DNA of 64,000 bases from Pseudomonas sp. StFLB209 (GTDB lineage Bacteria > Pseudomonadota > Gammaproteobacteria > Pseudomonadales > Pseudomonadaceae): NCBI RefSeq assembly GCF_000829415.1, contig NZ_AP014637.1, positions 4,977,001-5,041,000 of the forward strand. Direction: 5' to 3'. Numbering within the stretch: the first letter of the stretch is position 1; the number at the start of each line of letters is the position of its first letter. The notes beneath the pieces are model-generated. The model saw only the letters and a list, made by a program, of their open reading frames with translations. It ran no database searches and was not told where the DNA came from. Shown here in pieces: positions 18,128-26,536 of the stretch. Position numbers and translations under genes: made by a program.

Positions 18128-18711
18128 GCGCAAACCACGTGCTGTGCCGCCGCGAAGTGGTACGTACCCTGCTCGCCGACCGCCAGGACGTGCTGGTGGT
18201 CACCGGCCTGGGCTCCGCGTCCTATGACGTGATGGCCGCTGGCGACCATGACGGCAACTACTACCTCTGGGCGGCGATGGGCAGCGCCATCACCGTCGGC
18301 CTCGGTCTGGCCAACGCCCAGCCGGACAAGAGCGTCGTTGTGATCACCGGTGATGGCGAGCTGCTGATGGGCTTTGGCGCCTTGGCGACCGTATCGCTGC
18401 AACAGCCCAGGAACCTGACGATCGTTGTGCTCGACAACGGTCACTTTGGTGAGACCGGCATGCAGGTCAGCCACGCAGGCTTTGGCATCAAGCTTGATCA
18501 GGTCGCCAACACCTGCGGCTTCGCCTGGACCGATGAAATTCGCGACATGGACGGCGTCCACAGCCTGCGCGAACGGTTCGCCAATCGCGACGGCGTCAAG
18601 CTGGCCACTGTGAAAATCAAGGCAGAAAACCCGCCAAGAGTGCTGCCGCCACGCGACGGCCCTTACATCAAGAACCGCTTCCGAGCCGCCTTGGGCTTCA
18701 AGCCTCTCTGA
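18115..18711 (+). CDS. ThDP-dependent decarboxylase, beta (PP) subunit
   Basis: 198 residues, ComE-like pyrophosphate-binding domain. The diphosphate/Mg motif GDGELLMGFGALATVSLQ ends in VVLDN, as in the family. GLGSASYDVMAAGDHDG near the N-terminus is the usual opening block. Together with the overlapping alpha gene it forms a heteromeric decarboxylase giving an aldehyde (or, with an acceptor, an acyl product). Confidence 0.87.
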   Translation: MGQVSANHVLCRREVVRTLLADRQDVLVVTGLGSASYDVMAAGDHDGNYYLWAAMGSAITVGLGLANAQPDKSVVVITGDGELLMGFGALATVSLQQPRNLTIVVLDNGHFGETGMQVSHAGFGIKLDQVANTCGFAWTDEIRDMDGVHSLRERFANRDGVKLATVKIKAENPPRVLPPRDGPYIKNRFRAALGFKPL

Positions 18712-18783
18712 CCGAATGTTTGGGGTGGGGCTGGTGGCGAACCACGATGACGCCACGGGTCCCGCTCGCCCAGGAGACCAGTA

Positions 18784-19950
18784 ATGACTGACGATTACAA
18801 CAACCAGGAACTCAGTGCCATTCGTGAAGGCGTTCGCGCCCTTTGCAGCGATTTTCCTGCCGAATACTGGCGCAAGATCGACGAAGAAAAGGGCTTCCCC
18901 GAAACCTTCGTCAAAGCCATGACCGACGCCGGTTGGCTGTCGGCGATGATCCCCGAGGCGTTTGGCGGGTCTGGCCTTGGGCTTGCCGAAGCATCGGTGA
19001 TTCTCGAAGAAGTGAACGCCTGCGGCGGCAACTCGGGCACCATCCATGGCCAGATGTACAACATGTTCACCCTGCTGCGTAACGGCACTGACGAGCAAAA
19101 ACGCTACTACCTGCCGAAGCTGGCCAGCGGTGAGCTGCGGCTGCAATCGATGGGCGTGACCGAGCCGACCACCGGCACCGACACTACCAAGATCAAGACC
19201 ACTGCCGTGCGCCGGGGCGACAAGTATGTGATCAATGGCCAGAAGGTCTGGATTTCGCGAGTCCAGCATTCGGACCTGATGATTCTGCTGGCGCGCACCA
19301 CGCCTCTGGCCGAGGTCAAGAAAAAGTCCGAAGGCATGTCGATCTTCCTGGTCGACCTGCGCGAAGCCATCGGCAATGGCCTGACGGTCCAGCCGATTGC
19401 CAACATGGTCAACCATGAAACCAATGAGTTGTTCTTCGACAACCTGGAAATCCCGGCCAGCAGCCTGATCGGCGAGGAAGGCAAAGGTTTTCGCTACATT
19501 CTCGACGGCTTGAACGCCGAGCGCACCCTGATCGCAGCCGAGTGCATCGGTGACGGTCGCTGGTTCATCGAGAAATCCAGCCAGTATGCCCGCGACCGCG
19601 TCGTGTTTGGCCGCCCGATCGGCCAGAACCAGGGCGTGCAATTCCCGATCGCTGAAGCCCACATCGAAATCGAAGCCGCCGACCTGATGCGCTGGCGCGC
19701 CTGCGCCGAATACGACAGCGGCCGTAATGCCGGTGCGGCAGCCAACATGGCCAAGTACCTGGCGGCCAAAGCCAGCTGGGAAGCAGCCAACGCCTGCCTG
19801 CAAACCCATGGCGGCTTCGGCTTCGCCAATGAATACGACGTGGAGCGCAAGTTTCGCGAAACCCGGCTGTACCAGGTGGCGCCTATCTCCACCAACCTGA
19901 TCCTGTCCTACGTGGCTGAACACCTGCTGGAACTGCCGCGTTCGTTCTGA
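18784..19950 (+). CDS. Acyl-CoA dehydrogenase family protein
   Basis: 388 residues, full length. FAD/substrate signatures are VTEPTTGTDTTKIKT, KVWISRVQHSD, RDRVVFGRPIGQNQGVQF and HGGFGFANEYDVER. The usual catalytic Glu in the C-terminal YEGTS-type motif is absent (here QVAPIST, 364-370). Glu246 in LNAERTLIAAECIG sits where isovaleryl-CoA and long-chain dehydrogenases carry their base. The ETF genes in the same operon would take its electrons. In context it may oxidise a methylsuccinyl- or glutaryl-like CoA. Confidence 0.9.
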   Translation: MTDDYNNQELSAIREGVRALCSDFPAEYWRKIDEEKGFPETFVKAMTDAGWLSAMIPEAFGGSGLGLAEASVILEEVNACGGNSGTIHGQMYNMFTLLRNGTDEQKRYYLPKLASGELRLQSMGVTEPTTGTDTTKIKTTAVRRGDKYVINGQKVWISRVQHSDLMILLARTTPLAEVKKKSEGMSIFLVDLREAIGNGLTVQPIANMVNHETNELFFDNLEIPASSLIGEEGKGFRYILDGLNAERTLIAAECIGDGRWFIEKSSQYARDRVVFGRPIGQNQGVQFPIAEAHIEIEAADLMRWRACAEYDSGRNAGAAANMAKYLAAKASWEAANACLQTHGGFGFANEYDVERKFRETRLYQVAPISTNLILSYVAEHLLELPRSF

Positions 19951-20010
19951 TCCAGCTTGTCCCTCGAAGCGCCAGATCGGGGGCTTGCCATGACAAGAGA
20001 GATAACAACC

Positions 20011-21213
20011 ATGAGCCAGTCCACGGCTGTTCGTCCCCTCGACGGTATCACCGTCATCAGTCTGGAACACGCGATTGCCGCACCGTTCTGCACCCGCCAG
20101 CTCGCTGATCTCGGCGCGCGGGTGATCAAGGTCGAAAGGCCGGGCGTCGGAGACTTCGCCCGCGGCTACGATCAGCGGGTCAACGGCCTCGCCTCCCACT
20201 TCGTATGGACCAACCGCTCCAAGGAAAGCCTTACCCTGGACCTCAAGCAAGAGGTCGCAGGGACTGTTCTCGAACAACTGCTTGAGCAGGCCGATGTGCT
20301 GGTGCAGAACCTGGCGCCCGGTGCCGCCGCCCGCCTGGGCTTGAGTTTTAAAGCGCTGCACGAGCGTTTTCCGCGGCTGATCGTGTGCGATATCTCCGGC
20401 TACGGTGCCGGCGGCCCTTACGAGCAGAAAAAAGCCTACGACCTGCTTATCCAGAGCGAAGGCGGCTTTCTTTCGGTGACCGGTGGCCCCGGCGATGAAC
20501 AGATGGCCAAGGCCGGCAACTCCATCGCCGACATTGCGGCCGGCATGTACGCCTACACGGGCATCCTCTCGGCGCTATTGCTGCGGGAAAGAACCGGCAT
20601 TGGCAGCCACGTCGAGGTATCGATGCTCGAAAGCCTGGTCGAGTGGATGAATTACCCGCTGTATTACGCCTATGAAGGCGCTCCCCCGCCGCCGCGCGCC
20701 GGTGCCGCCCATGCGACCATTTACCCCTATGGCCCGTTTCCGGTCGGCGACGGCAACACGGTGATGCTGGGATTACAGAATGACCGCGAATGGCGTCTGT
20801 TCTGTGAACGAGTTTTGCAGCAGCCCGAGTTGGCCGACGATGAGCGTTTCTGGGCGAATTTCAAGCGGGTCGCCAACCGCGACAGCTTGCGTGAGCTGAT
20901 CGTAGCGTCCTTCGCAAGGCTGGACTTTGACACCGTCATCCGGCGCCTGGAGAGTGCCAATATCGCTAACGCCAGGGTCAACAATATGCAGGGGGTATGG
21001 CAGCACCCGCAACTCAAGGCCCGCGACCGCTTCAGAACGGTGCAAACCTCTGCCGGCAGCATTCCCGGCCTGCTGCCGCCTGCCAGCAGCAATGCCTACA
21101 CGCCGCGCATGGACCCGGTACCGGCCTTGGGCGAGCACAGTGAACAGATCCTCGGCCAATTGGGGCTATCGAGCGAACGTATCGAGCAACTGCGCGCATC
21201 AGGGACTATCTGA
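20011..21213 (+). CDS. CaiB/BaiF family (class III) CoA transferase
   Basis: 400 residues from ATG 20011 (MSQSTAVRPLDGITVISLEH is the family start; a longer frame to 19957 is not supported). The interlocked-dimer fold is recognised from GARVIKVERP, FVWTNRSKESLTLDL, CDISGYGAGGPY and the catalytic Asp174 in AGNSIADIAAGMYA. It moves CoA from a donor such as succinyl-CoA to a dicarboxylic acid. Itaconate, citramalate, mesaconate and methylsuccinate transferases belong here, which fits the MaoC and CitE partners downstream. Confidence 0.9.
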   Translation: MSQSTAVRPLDGITVISLEHAIAAPFCTRQLADLGARVIKVERPGVGDFARGYDQRVNGLASHFVWTNRSKESLTLDLKQEVAGTVLEQLLEQADVLVQNLAPGAAARLGLSFKALHERFPRLIVCDISGYGAGGPYEQKKAYDLLIQSEGGFLSVTGGPGDEQMAKAGNSIADIAAGMYAYTGILSALLLRERTGIGSHVEVSMLESLVEWMNYPLYYAYEGAPPPPRAGAAHATIYPYGPFPVGDGNTVMLGLQNDREWRLFCERVLQQPELADDERFWANFKRVANRDSLRELIVASFARLDFDTVIRRLESANIANARVNNMQGVWQHPQLKARDRFRTVQTSAGSIPGLLPPASSNAYTPRMDPVPALGEHSEQILGQLGLSSERIEQLRASGTI

Positions 21214-21260
21214 ACCCTGATATCACGCGCTGTCACGCATAACCAATGAGTGAAACTGCC

Positions 21261-22010
21261 ATGAAAGTGCTTGTCGCTATCAAACGTGTAATCGACTACA
21301 ACGTCAAAGTTCGCGTCAAGGCGGACGGCTCCGGGGTCGACCTTGCAAACGTCAAGATGTCCATCAACCCCTTTTGCGAAATAGCCGTGGAAGAAGCCGT
21401 ACGCCTGAAAGAGCAAGGCATTGCCAGCGAAGTCGTGGTGGTCTGCGTAGGGCTGGCCACGGCCCAGGAGCAACTGCGTACCGCCATGGCCCTGGGTGCC
21501 GACCGTGCCATCCTGGTCGAAGCCGCCGACGGGCTGGGTTCGCTGGCGGTGGCCAAAGCCCTGCATGGTGTGGTCGAGAGAGAACAGCCGCAACTGATTA
21601 TCCTCGGCAAGCAGGCCATCGACAGCGACAACAACCAGACAGGCCAGATGCTCGCCGCGCTGACCGGCTACGCCCAGGGCACTTTCGCTTCCAGGCTTGA
21701 GGTGGCTGGCGATACGGCTCGGGTCACCCGGGAAATAGATGGCGGCCTGCAGACCGTCGCTCTGAATCTGCCCGCCATCGTCACTACTGACCTGCGCCTG
21801 AACGAACCCCGTTACGCATCGTTGCCGAACATCATGAAGGCCAAGAAAAAGCCGCTGCAGACCGTCACCCCGCAGGCGCTGGGTGTGTCCCTCACCGCCA
21901 CGACTACAACCATCAGGGTAGAAGCGCCGACAGTCCGCAGCGCCGGTATCAAGGTCGGCTCGGTGGCCGAACTGGTCGAAAAACTCAAAAACGAGGCGAA
22001 AGTCATCTGA
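21261..22010 (+). CDS. etfB: Electron transfer flavoprotein beta subunit
   Basis: 249 residues starting [14 protein letters not shown] (ATG 21261; an ATG at 21246 adds five residues). Contains the beta-subunit block [21 protein letters not shown] and the AMP-binding region. It pairs with the next gene (stop and start share one base) to carry electrons from the acyl-CoA dehydrogenase to ETF-quinone oxidoreductase. This is a dedicated extra copy; the housekeeping pair is expected elsewhere. Confidence 0.93.
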   Translation: MKVLVAIKRVIDYNVKVRVKADGSGVDLANVKMSINPFCEIAVEEAVRLKEQGIASEVVVVCVGLATAQEQLRTAMALGADRAILVEAADGLGSLAVAKALHGVVEREQPQLIILGKQAIDSDNNQTGQMLAALTGYAQGTFASRLEVAGDTARVTREIDGGLQTVALNLPAIVTTDLRLNEPRYASLPNIMKAKKKPLQTVTPQALGVSLTATTTTIRVEAPTVRSAGIKVGSVAELVEKLKNEAKVI

Positions 22011-22939
22011 TGAGCATTCTGGTACTTGCAGATCACAACAATCACTCCCTCGCCCTGGCGACCCTGAATACTTTGTCTGCGGCCCGGCAGATTGGCGGCG
22101 AAACCGTGCTGCTGGTGGTCGGTCATGATGTCGCGCAGCTCGCCCAGGCGGCCGCGCAGATCATCGGCGTGAGCAAGGTGCTGGTCGCCGATGACCCAGC
22201 CTACGCGCACCCGTTGCCTGAGAACGTAGCGCCGCTGGTTGCTGAGCTGGGCCGTGACTTCAGTCATGTACTGGCGCCAGCCACCAGCAACGGCAAGAAC
22301 ATCCTGCCGCGGGTTGCCGCGCTGCTGGACGTTGACCAGATCTCCGAGATCATCGCGGTTGAGTCCGCAGATACGTTCAAGCGCCCGATCTATGCCGGCA
22401 ATGCCATCGCCACCGTACAGTCGAGTGCGGCGGTCAAGGTCATCACGGTGCGCTCCACCGGCTTCGACCCCGTGGCTGCCGAAGGTGGCTCGGCGATCAT
22501 CGAACACCTGGCAGCGTCCCGCATTGCCGGGGTTTCGGCATTCATCAGCGAAGAGCTGGCCAGCTCCGAACGCCCCGAACTGACCGCCGCCAGCATCGTC
22601 GTATCCGGCGGTCGCGGGATGGGCAATGGTGAAAACTTCAGCCACCTGTACGAGTTGGCTGACAAGCTCGGTGCAGGCGTCGGAGCCTCGCGCGCAGCCG
22701 TCGACGCAGGTTTCGTACCCAACGACATGCAAGTTGGTCAGACCGGCAAGATCGTTGCCCCGCAGCTGTACATTGCCGTCGGTATCTCTGGTGCCATTCA
22801 GCACCTGGCCGGCATGAAGGACTCCAAAGTGATCGTTGCCATCAATAAGGATGAAGACGCGCCGATTTTCCAGGTGGCCGACTACGGGATTGTCGCTGAC
22901 CTGTTCGAGACCGTACCTGCGCTGACCAGCGCCCTTTAA
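22010..22939 (+). CDS. etfA: Electron transfer flavoprotein alpha subunit
   Basis: 309 residues. The FAD domain is C-terminal: SGGRGMG, then [23 protein letters not shown] (family order [19 protein letters not shown], only partly quoted) and a final [18 protein letters not shown]. Length and motifs are normal. It overlaps etfB by one base. Confidence 0.93.
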   Translation: MSILVLADHNNHSLALATLNTLSAARQIGGETVLLVVGHDVAQLAQAAAQIIGVSKVLVADDPAYAHPLPENVAPLVAELGRDFSHVLAPATSNGKNILPRVAALLDVDQISEIIAVESADTFKRPIYAGNAIATVQSSAAVKVITVRSTGFDPVAAEGGSAIIEHLAASRIAGVSAFISEELASSERPELTAASIVVSGGRGMGNGENFSHLYELADKLGAGVGASRAAVDAGFVPNDMQVGQTGKIVAPQLYIAVGISGAIQHLAGMKDSKVIVAINKDEDAPIFQVADYGIVADLFETVPALTSAL

Positions 22940-22955
22940 GACTAGGACCAGCCCA

Positions 22956-23798
22956 ATGACAAGCCCTGCCCTCAGTACCTGGATCGGCCGTAGCGAGACC
23001 ACTCATGACCAGCTCAGCCATAACCTGGTCAAACGGATCGCCGCCACCTTGAGCGAACCGACACCGGCATCCGGTGACGCCCTGCCACTGCTGTGGCACT
23101 GGGCATTTTTTCAGGAACCCCTGCAAGCAAACGGCCTGGGTGCCGACGGCCACCCTGCCCGCGGTGGCTTCCTGCCCCCGGCGGACAACCGCAATCGCAT
23201 GTGGGCCGGTAGCCGTCTGCAGTTCATCGGCTCACTGCGCGTCGACGCCAGGGTGTCGCGCTGCTCGACCATCCTCAACGTTGAGGAAAAACACGGACGA
23301 ACCGGCTCGCTGTTGTTTGTTACCGTACAGCACGACTATGTGCAGGACGGCGAGCGGGTCCTGCTTGAAGAGCAGGATATTGTCTACCGCGAGCCCACAC
23401 CACCGAAGCTCGGCGGTACTGAGGCGCTGCCCGAAGCCCACTGGCAGGAACCGGTGCAGCCGACCCCTACCCTGTTGTTTCGCTACTCGGCAGTGACCTT
23501 CAATGGCCACCGCATCCACTACGACTGGCCTTATGCGACCGAGACCGAAGGCTATCCGGGGTTGGTGGTGCACGGGCCGCTGATCGCAACGCTCAACCTG
23601 CGCGCCTTCATGCGTGCCAACCCGCACGCCAAGGTGCAGCGCTTCGGCTTTCGTGGCCTGCGGCCGTTGATCTGCCCGGATGCATTTCTGGTCGGCGGCC
23701 AATTGGTTGACGAAACCACGGCCAGGGTCTGGGCCGGCAACCAGGCCGGGCAGGCGCAGATCGGTGAAATTCAGTTCATCCAGGAGCCTCGCTCATGA
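22956..23798 (+). CDS. MaoC-like/mesaconyl-C4-CoA hydratase family protein
   Basis: 280 residues, double-hotdog type. The N-terminal half resembles FAS1-like dehydratase domains (GGFLPPADNRNRMWAGSRLQF, quoted in part as GGFLPP and RMWAGS). The C-terminal half has FNGHRIHYDWPYA, the hydratase motif with His, then GYPGLVVHGPLIA. Relatives hydrate mesaconyl- or itaconyl-CoA to citramalyl-CoA. Its stop overlaps the start of the CitE-like gene by 4 bp, as expected for consecutive steps. Confidence 0.85.
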   Translation: MTSPALSTWIGRSETTHDQLSHNLVKRIAATLSEPTPASGDALPLLWHWAFFQEPLQANGLGADGHPARGGFLPPADNRNRMWAGSRLQFIGSLRVDARVSRCSTILNVEEKHGRTGSLLFVTVQHDYVQDGERVLLEEQDIVYREPTPPKLGGTEALPEAHWQEPVQPTPTLLFRYSAVTFNGHRIHYDWPYATETEGYPGLVVHGPLIATLNLRAFMRANPHAKVQRFGFRGLRPLICPDAFLVGGQLVDETTARVWAGNQAGQAQIGEIQFIQEPRS

Positions 23799-24610
23799 AC
23801 CCCGGCGTCGTGCGCAGCGCCCTGTTCGTTCCGGCCACCCGGCCGGAGCGGATCCCCAAGGCACTCGCCAGTGGTGCGGACCGGGTAATCGTCGATCTTG
23901 AGGACGCGGTCGAAGAGTCACTCAAGGAGCAAGCCCGCGACAACCTTGAGCAGTTTCTGCGAGAACAACCCGAGGCCCGGGTTCTGGTACGGGTCAACGC
24001 TGCAGAGCATTGGGCGCATGAAGCGGACCTCGCAACGTGCCAGCGCTGGCCAGGAGTCATCGGTATTCTGCTGCCCAAGGCCGAAACCGTTGCCCAGATC
24101 ACACGGGCCTACGCCACCGGCAAAGCGGTATGGCCGATCATCGAAAGTGCCAAGGGCCTGGCCGCTCTAGCCGAACTGGCAGCAGCCAGAGGTGTTGATC
24201 GTCTATCGTTCGGCAGCCTCGATCTGGGGCTGGACATGGGCCTGAGAACAGGCAGCGAAGCAGCCGATCTGGTACTAGGTCATGCTCGCTATGCGGTCCT
24301 GCTGCACAGTCGTGTGGCGGGCCTGGCGGCGCCGCTGGACGGCGTCTATCCGGCAATTCAGGACATTCAGGGTTTGCAGCGCCACACCCAATTTGCGCGG
24401 GACATGGGGTTTGGCGGTGCGCTCTGTATCCATCCTGCACAGGTGCAGATCATTCATGATGCGCTGAAACCTTCCGCACAAGAGCTGGACTGGGCCAGGC
24501 GGGTGCTGGCCATGGCCCAGACCAGTACCGGAGTCTTCATCCTCGACGGCCAGATGGTCGACGCACCGGTAATTCTGCGGGCCCGCGTCACTGTGCAGCA
24601 GGCAGGCTGA
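23795..24610 (+). CDS. CitE-like (HpcH/HpaI family) CoA-ester lyase
   Basis: 271 residues. It begins RSALFVPATRPERIPKAL and has DRVIVDLEDAVEES (Asp/Glu metal and substrate site), WPIIESAKGL, FGSLDLGLDMG and CIHPAQV. Standalone CitE proteins cleave citramalyl-CoA, malyl-CoA or beta-methylmalyl-CoA. After the MaoC-type hydratase, cleavage of citramalyl-CoA to acetyl-CoA and pyruvate is the natural suggestion. It is the last gene of the operon before a long hairpin. Confidence 0.88.
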   Translation: MNPGVVRSALFVPATRPERIPKALASGADRVIVDLEDAVEESLKEQARDNLEQFLREQPEARVLVRVNAAEHWAHEADLATCQRWPGVIGILLPKAETVAQITRAYATGKAVWPIIESAKGLAALAELAAARGVDRLSFGSLDLGLDMGLRTGSEAADLVLGHARYAVLLHSRVAGLAAPLDGVYPAIQDIQGLQRHTQFARDMGFGGALCIHPAQVQIIHDALKPSAQELDWARRVLAMAQTSTGVFILDGQMVDAPVILRARVTVQQAG

Positions 24611-24631
24611 CGCTGTTCACATCCCTGCCTT

Positions 24632-24677
24632 GATGTCACCGACCCCGTCTGTTCTGACAGACCGGTCACGTGACATC
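24632..24677. repeat. Long imperfect hairpin after the CitE-like gene
   Basis: GATGTCAC (24632-24639) pairs with GTGACATC (24670-24677), and an inner stem GTCTGT-TCTG-ACAGAC lies at 24647-24662. No T-run follows, so it could be a weak terminator, a processing signal, or a TetR-type operator for the gene starting at 24789. Confidence 0.4.
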
Positions 24678-24788
24678 GGGGCATCTCTGAGTTGATATCA
24701 CACATGCTCATTAACTCGTCTGAATGCAGACGCCGCTGCAAGCGTGCGATCTGTAGCGTACTGCGCGCCGTATCCAGGATGCCGGCTT

Positions 24789-25364
24789 ATGGCTGAAGCT
24801 AGCGGTTCGGGGTCCTCTGTGCTGCTCCAGGCAGCCCGCCATCTGATCGCAGAAAACGGCTATACAGCGATGACCATGCGCCAGTTGGCAGGCCGGATGG
24901 GGTTGCTGCCCGGCAGTCTCTACCACCATGTCAGCTGCAAACAGGATCTTCTGCTGAGCGTATTGCTCGAGATCGTCGAGCAACGCATCAAAGGTTGGGA
25001 ACAGGGAAGTTTTAGCAATGACCTGAGAGGCTTCATCGGTTATTTGCTCCAGCGTCAGCGTGCGCATCCTGACGAAGAGTTGCTGCTGCGCCATGAGCTA
25101 CGCCACCTTGACCCCTGCCAACGCAGTTGGCTGAACAAGTCGCTCGCCCGGTTTGAACAGCCCTTGCTGCACATCATCGAACAGAGTCATCCAGGCACAC
25201 GTTTCGCCGCGCACGATGCCAGCAGAATCTGTGCTGCCATTTTTGCCGTGGTCGAGGCGGCCGACAGCCTGCGTCAGCGCGGTATCGATGAAGCCTGGAT
25301 CGAGACGCGAACCCATCATATGTGCAGCGTGCTGCTCGCCTCCCCGTGCAAGGCTTTGTCGTGA
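24789..25364 (+). CDS. TetR-family transcriptional regulator
   Basis: 191 residues from ATG 24789. N-terminal helix-turn-helix about residues 10-55: LLQAARHLIAENGYTAMTMR then GLLPGSLYHHVSCKQDLL. The C-terminal ligand domain resembles regulators of acyl-CoA metabolism. It may sense a CoA ester from the preceding pathway. The inverted repeat at 24632-24677 lies in its promoter region. Confidence 0.88.
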   Translation: MAEASGSGSSVLLQAARHLIAENGYTAMTMRQLAGRMGLLPGSLYHHVSCKQDLLLSVLLEIVEQRIKGWEQGSFSNDLRGFIGYLLQRQRAHPDEELLLRHELRHLDPCQRSWLNKSLARFEQPLLHIIEQSHPGTRFAAHDASRICAAIFAVVEAADSLRQRGIDEAWIETRTHHMCSVLLASPCKALS

Positions 25365-25438
25365 CTCACCGGTGCCTGCGCACTCAGCTGAGTGGCTCGG
25401 CACAAACAACCAGCAGGCGTGAAGATCCACAATGCAAA

Positions 25439-25458
25439 ACCGGGCCTTAAGGCCCGGT
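25439..25458 (-). terminator. Rho-independent terminator of the dehydrogenase operon
   Basis: ACCGGGCC-TTAA-GGCCCGGT, a perfect 8-bp stem. On the reverse strand it is followed by TTTT and lies 20 bp after the hydroxyacid dehydrogenase stop. Confidence 0.75.
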
Positions 25459-25478
25459 CATAAACGAGGGAAAACAGC

Positions 25479-26522
25479 TCAGGCAAGGCCGTGGTCGGTG
25501 GCACGCAACCGTTGCGAGAAACATGCGAACACTTCGGGGTTGACCATGCGCGCAGCCTGTTGGCCGGCCAGTACCTGCAAGATCTGCTCGGCGGCCCAGC
25601 GCCCCATACGCCAGCGCGCCTCAAGGGTCACCCCGGCAGTGTGATAGAGGCCCACCACGTTAGCCAGGCTGAGCAACGGGTGATCGAGCGCAGGCGGTTC
25701 TTCGTCCCAGACATCCAGGCCTGCGCCACCGAGATGGCCGCTCGCCAGAGCTGCGTACAACGCAGACTCATCATGCAAACCACCCCGTGCGGTGTTGATG
25801 AACACAGCACCTTTACGCATACCCGCGAAGCGCTCGGCATTCATCAGGTTGCGGGTGGCAGCGCTGCGTGGGCAATGCAGCGACACCACATCGCTTTGTT
25901 CCAGCAGTTGCATCAGCGGCACCGCAGAGGCGCCCCGACGTTGTACCTCCCCGGCGTCGAGCAACGGATCATGAGCAATCACGCGCATACCCAACGCCTG
26001 GGCAATGCGCGCAACCCGCGTACCGATTTGACCCAGGCCGATGATGCCAAGGGTTTTCTCATAGACTTCGGTGCCCATCAGGTCTTCACGGGAAAAACCG
26101 CGTACCGAACGCAGTCTGCGGTCGGACTCACTGATGCGCCTGGCGCAGTCAAGCATCAGGCCAATGGTTGCCTCTGCCACCGACTGCGCATTGGCACCGG
26201 ATTGGTTGACCACCAGCACCCCGGCCCGGGTGCAGGCATCGACATCCACCGTGTCGTAGCCGGCCCCATTGGTCGACACACATAACAGCCTGGGCAACTG
26301 CTCCAACAGCTGCCCGGTAACGTGCCAGGGCGACGGCAGCTCATCTCGGGCAGACGGCACCTGATAGACATGACTGGCCTGCAACGCGTTCAGAATAACG
26401 TGGTGACTGGCGCTGCGCGCCACCGTCTGCAACGCCACCCCACCCGCCTCGGCAAACGTCTGCGCCATGATCGGGTGGTACCAGACGTCAAACCGCGTGA
26501 TCGTTTTTATCTCGGCATTCAT
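25479..26522 (-). CDS. D-2-hydroxyacid dehydrogenase (NAD-dependent)
   Basis: 347 residues. The Rossmann motif GIIGLGQIGTRVA, catalytic Arg in NTARGG, Glu in DVWDEEP and His in LYHTAGVTLEARWR are all present. It interconverts a D-2-hydroxy acid and a 2-oxo acid in the cytoplasm. It is the last gene of a reverse-strand set with a transporter (14-bp gap) and a hydrolase, and so probably acts on an imported hydroxy or oxo acid related to the pathway next door. Confidence 0.9.
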   Translation of the reverse strand: MNAEIKTITRFDVWYHPIMAQTFAEAGGVALQTVARSASHHVILNALQASHVYQVPSARDELPSPWHVTGQLLEQLPRLLCVSTNGAGYDTVDVDACTRAGVLVVNQSGANAQSVAEATIGLMLDCARRISESDRRLRSVRGFSREDLMGTEVYEKTLGIIGLGQIGTRVARIAQALGMRVIAHDPLLDAGEVQRRGASAVPLMQLLEQSDVVSLHCPRSAATRNLMNAERFAGMRKGAVFINTARGGLHDESALYAALASGHLGGAGLDVWDEEPPALDHPLLSLANVVGLYHTAGVTLEARWRMGRWAAEQILQVLAGQQAARMVNPEVFACFSQRLRATDHGLA

Positions 26523-26536
26523 TCAAACACTCCGGT

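Noticed and set aside
18091..20361. A 756-codon open frame on the reverse strand
   Set aside because: It is antisense to the ThDP beta subunit, acyl-CoA dehydrogenase and CaiB genes. High third-position GC opens such frames; its sequence shows no domain.
21812..23002. A 396-codon reverse-strand frame over etfA/etfB
   Set aside because: Shadow of the well-supported ETF genes; no family likeness or ribosome site.
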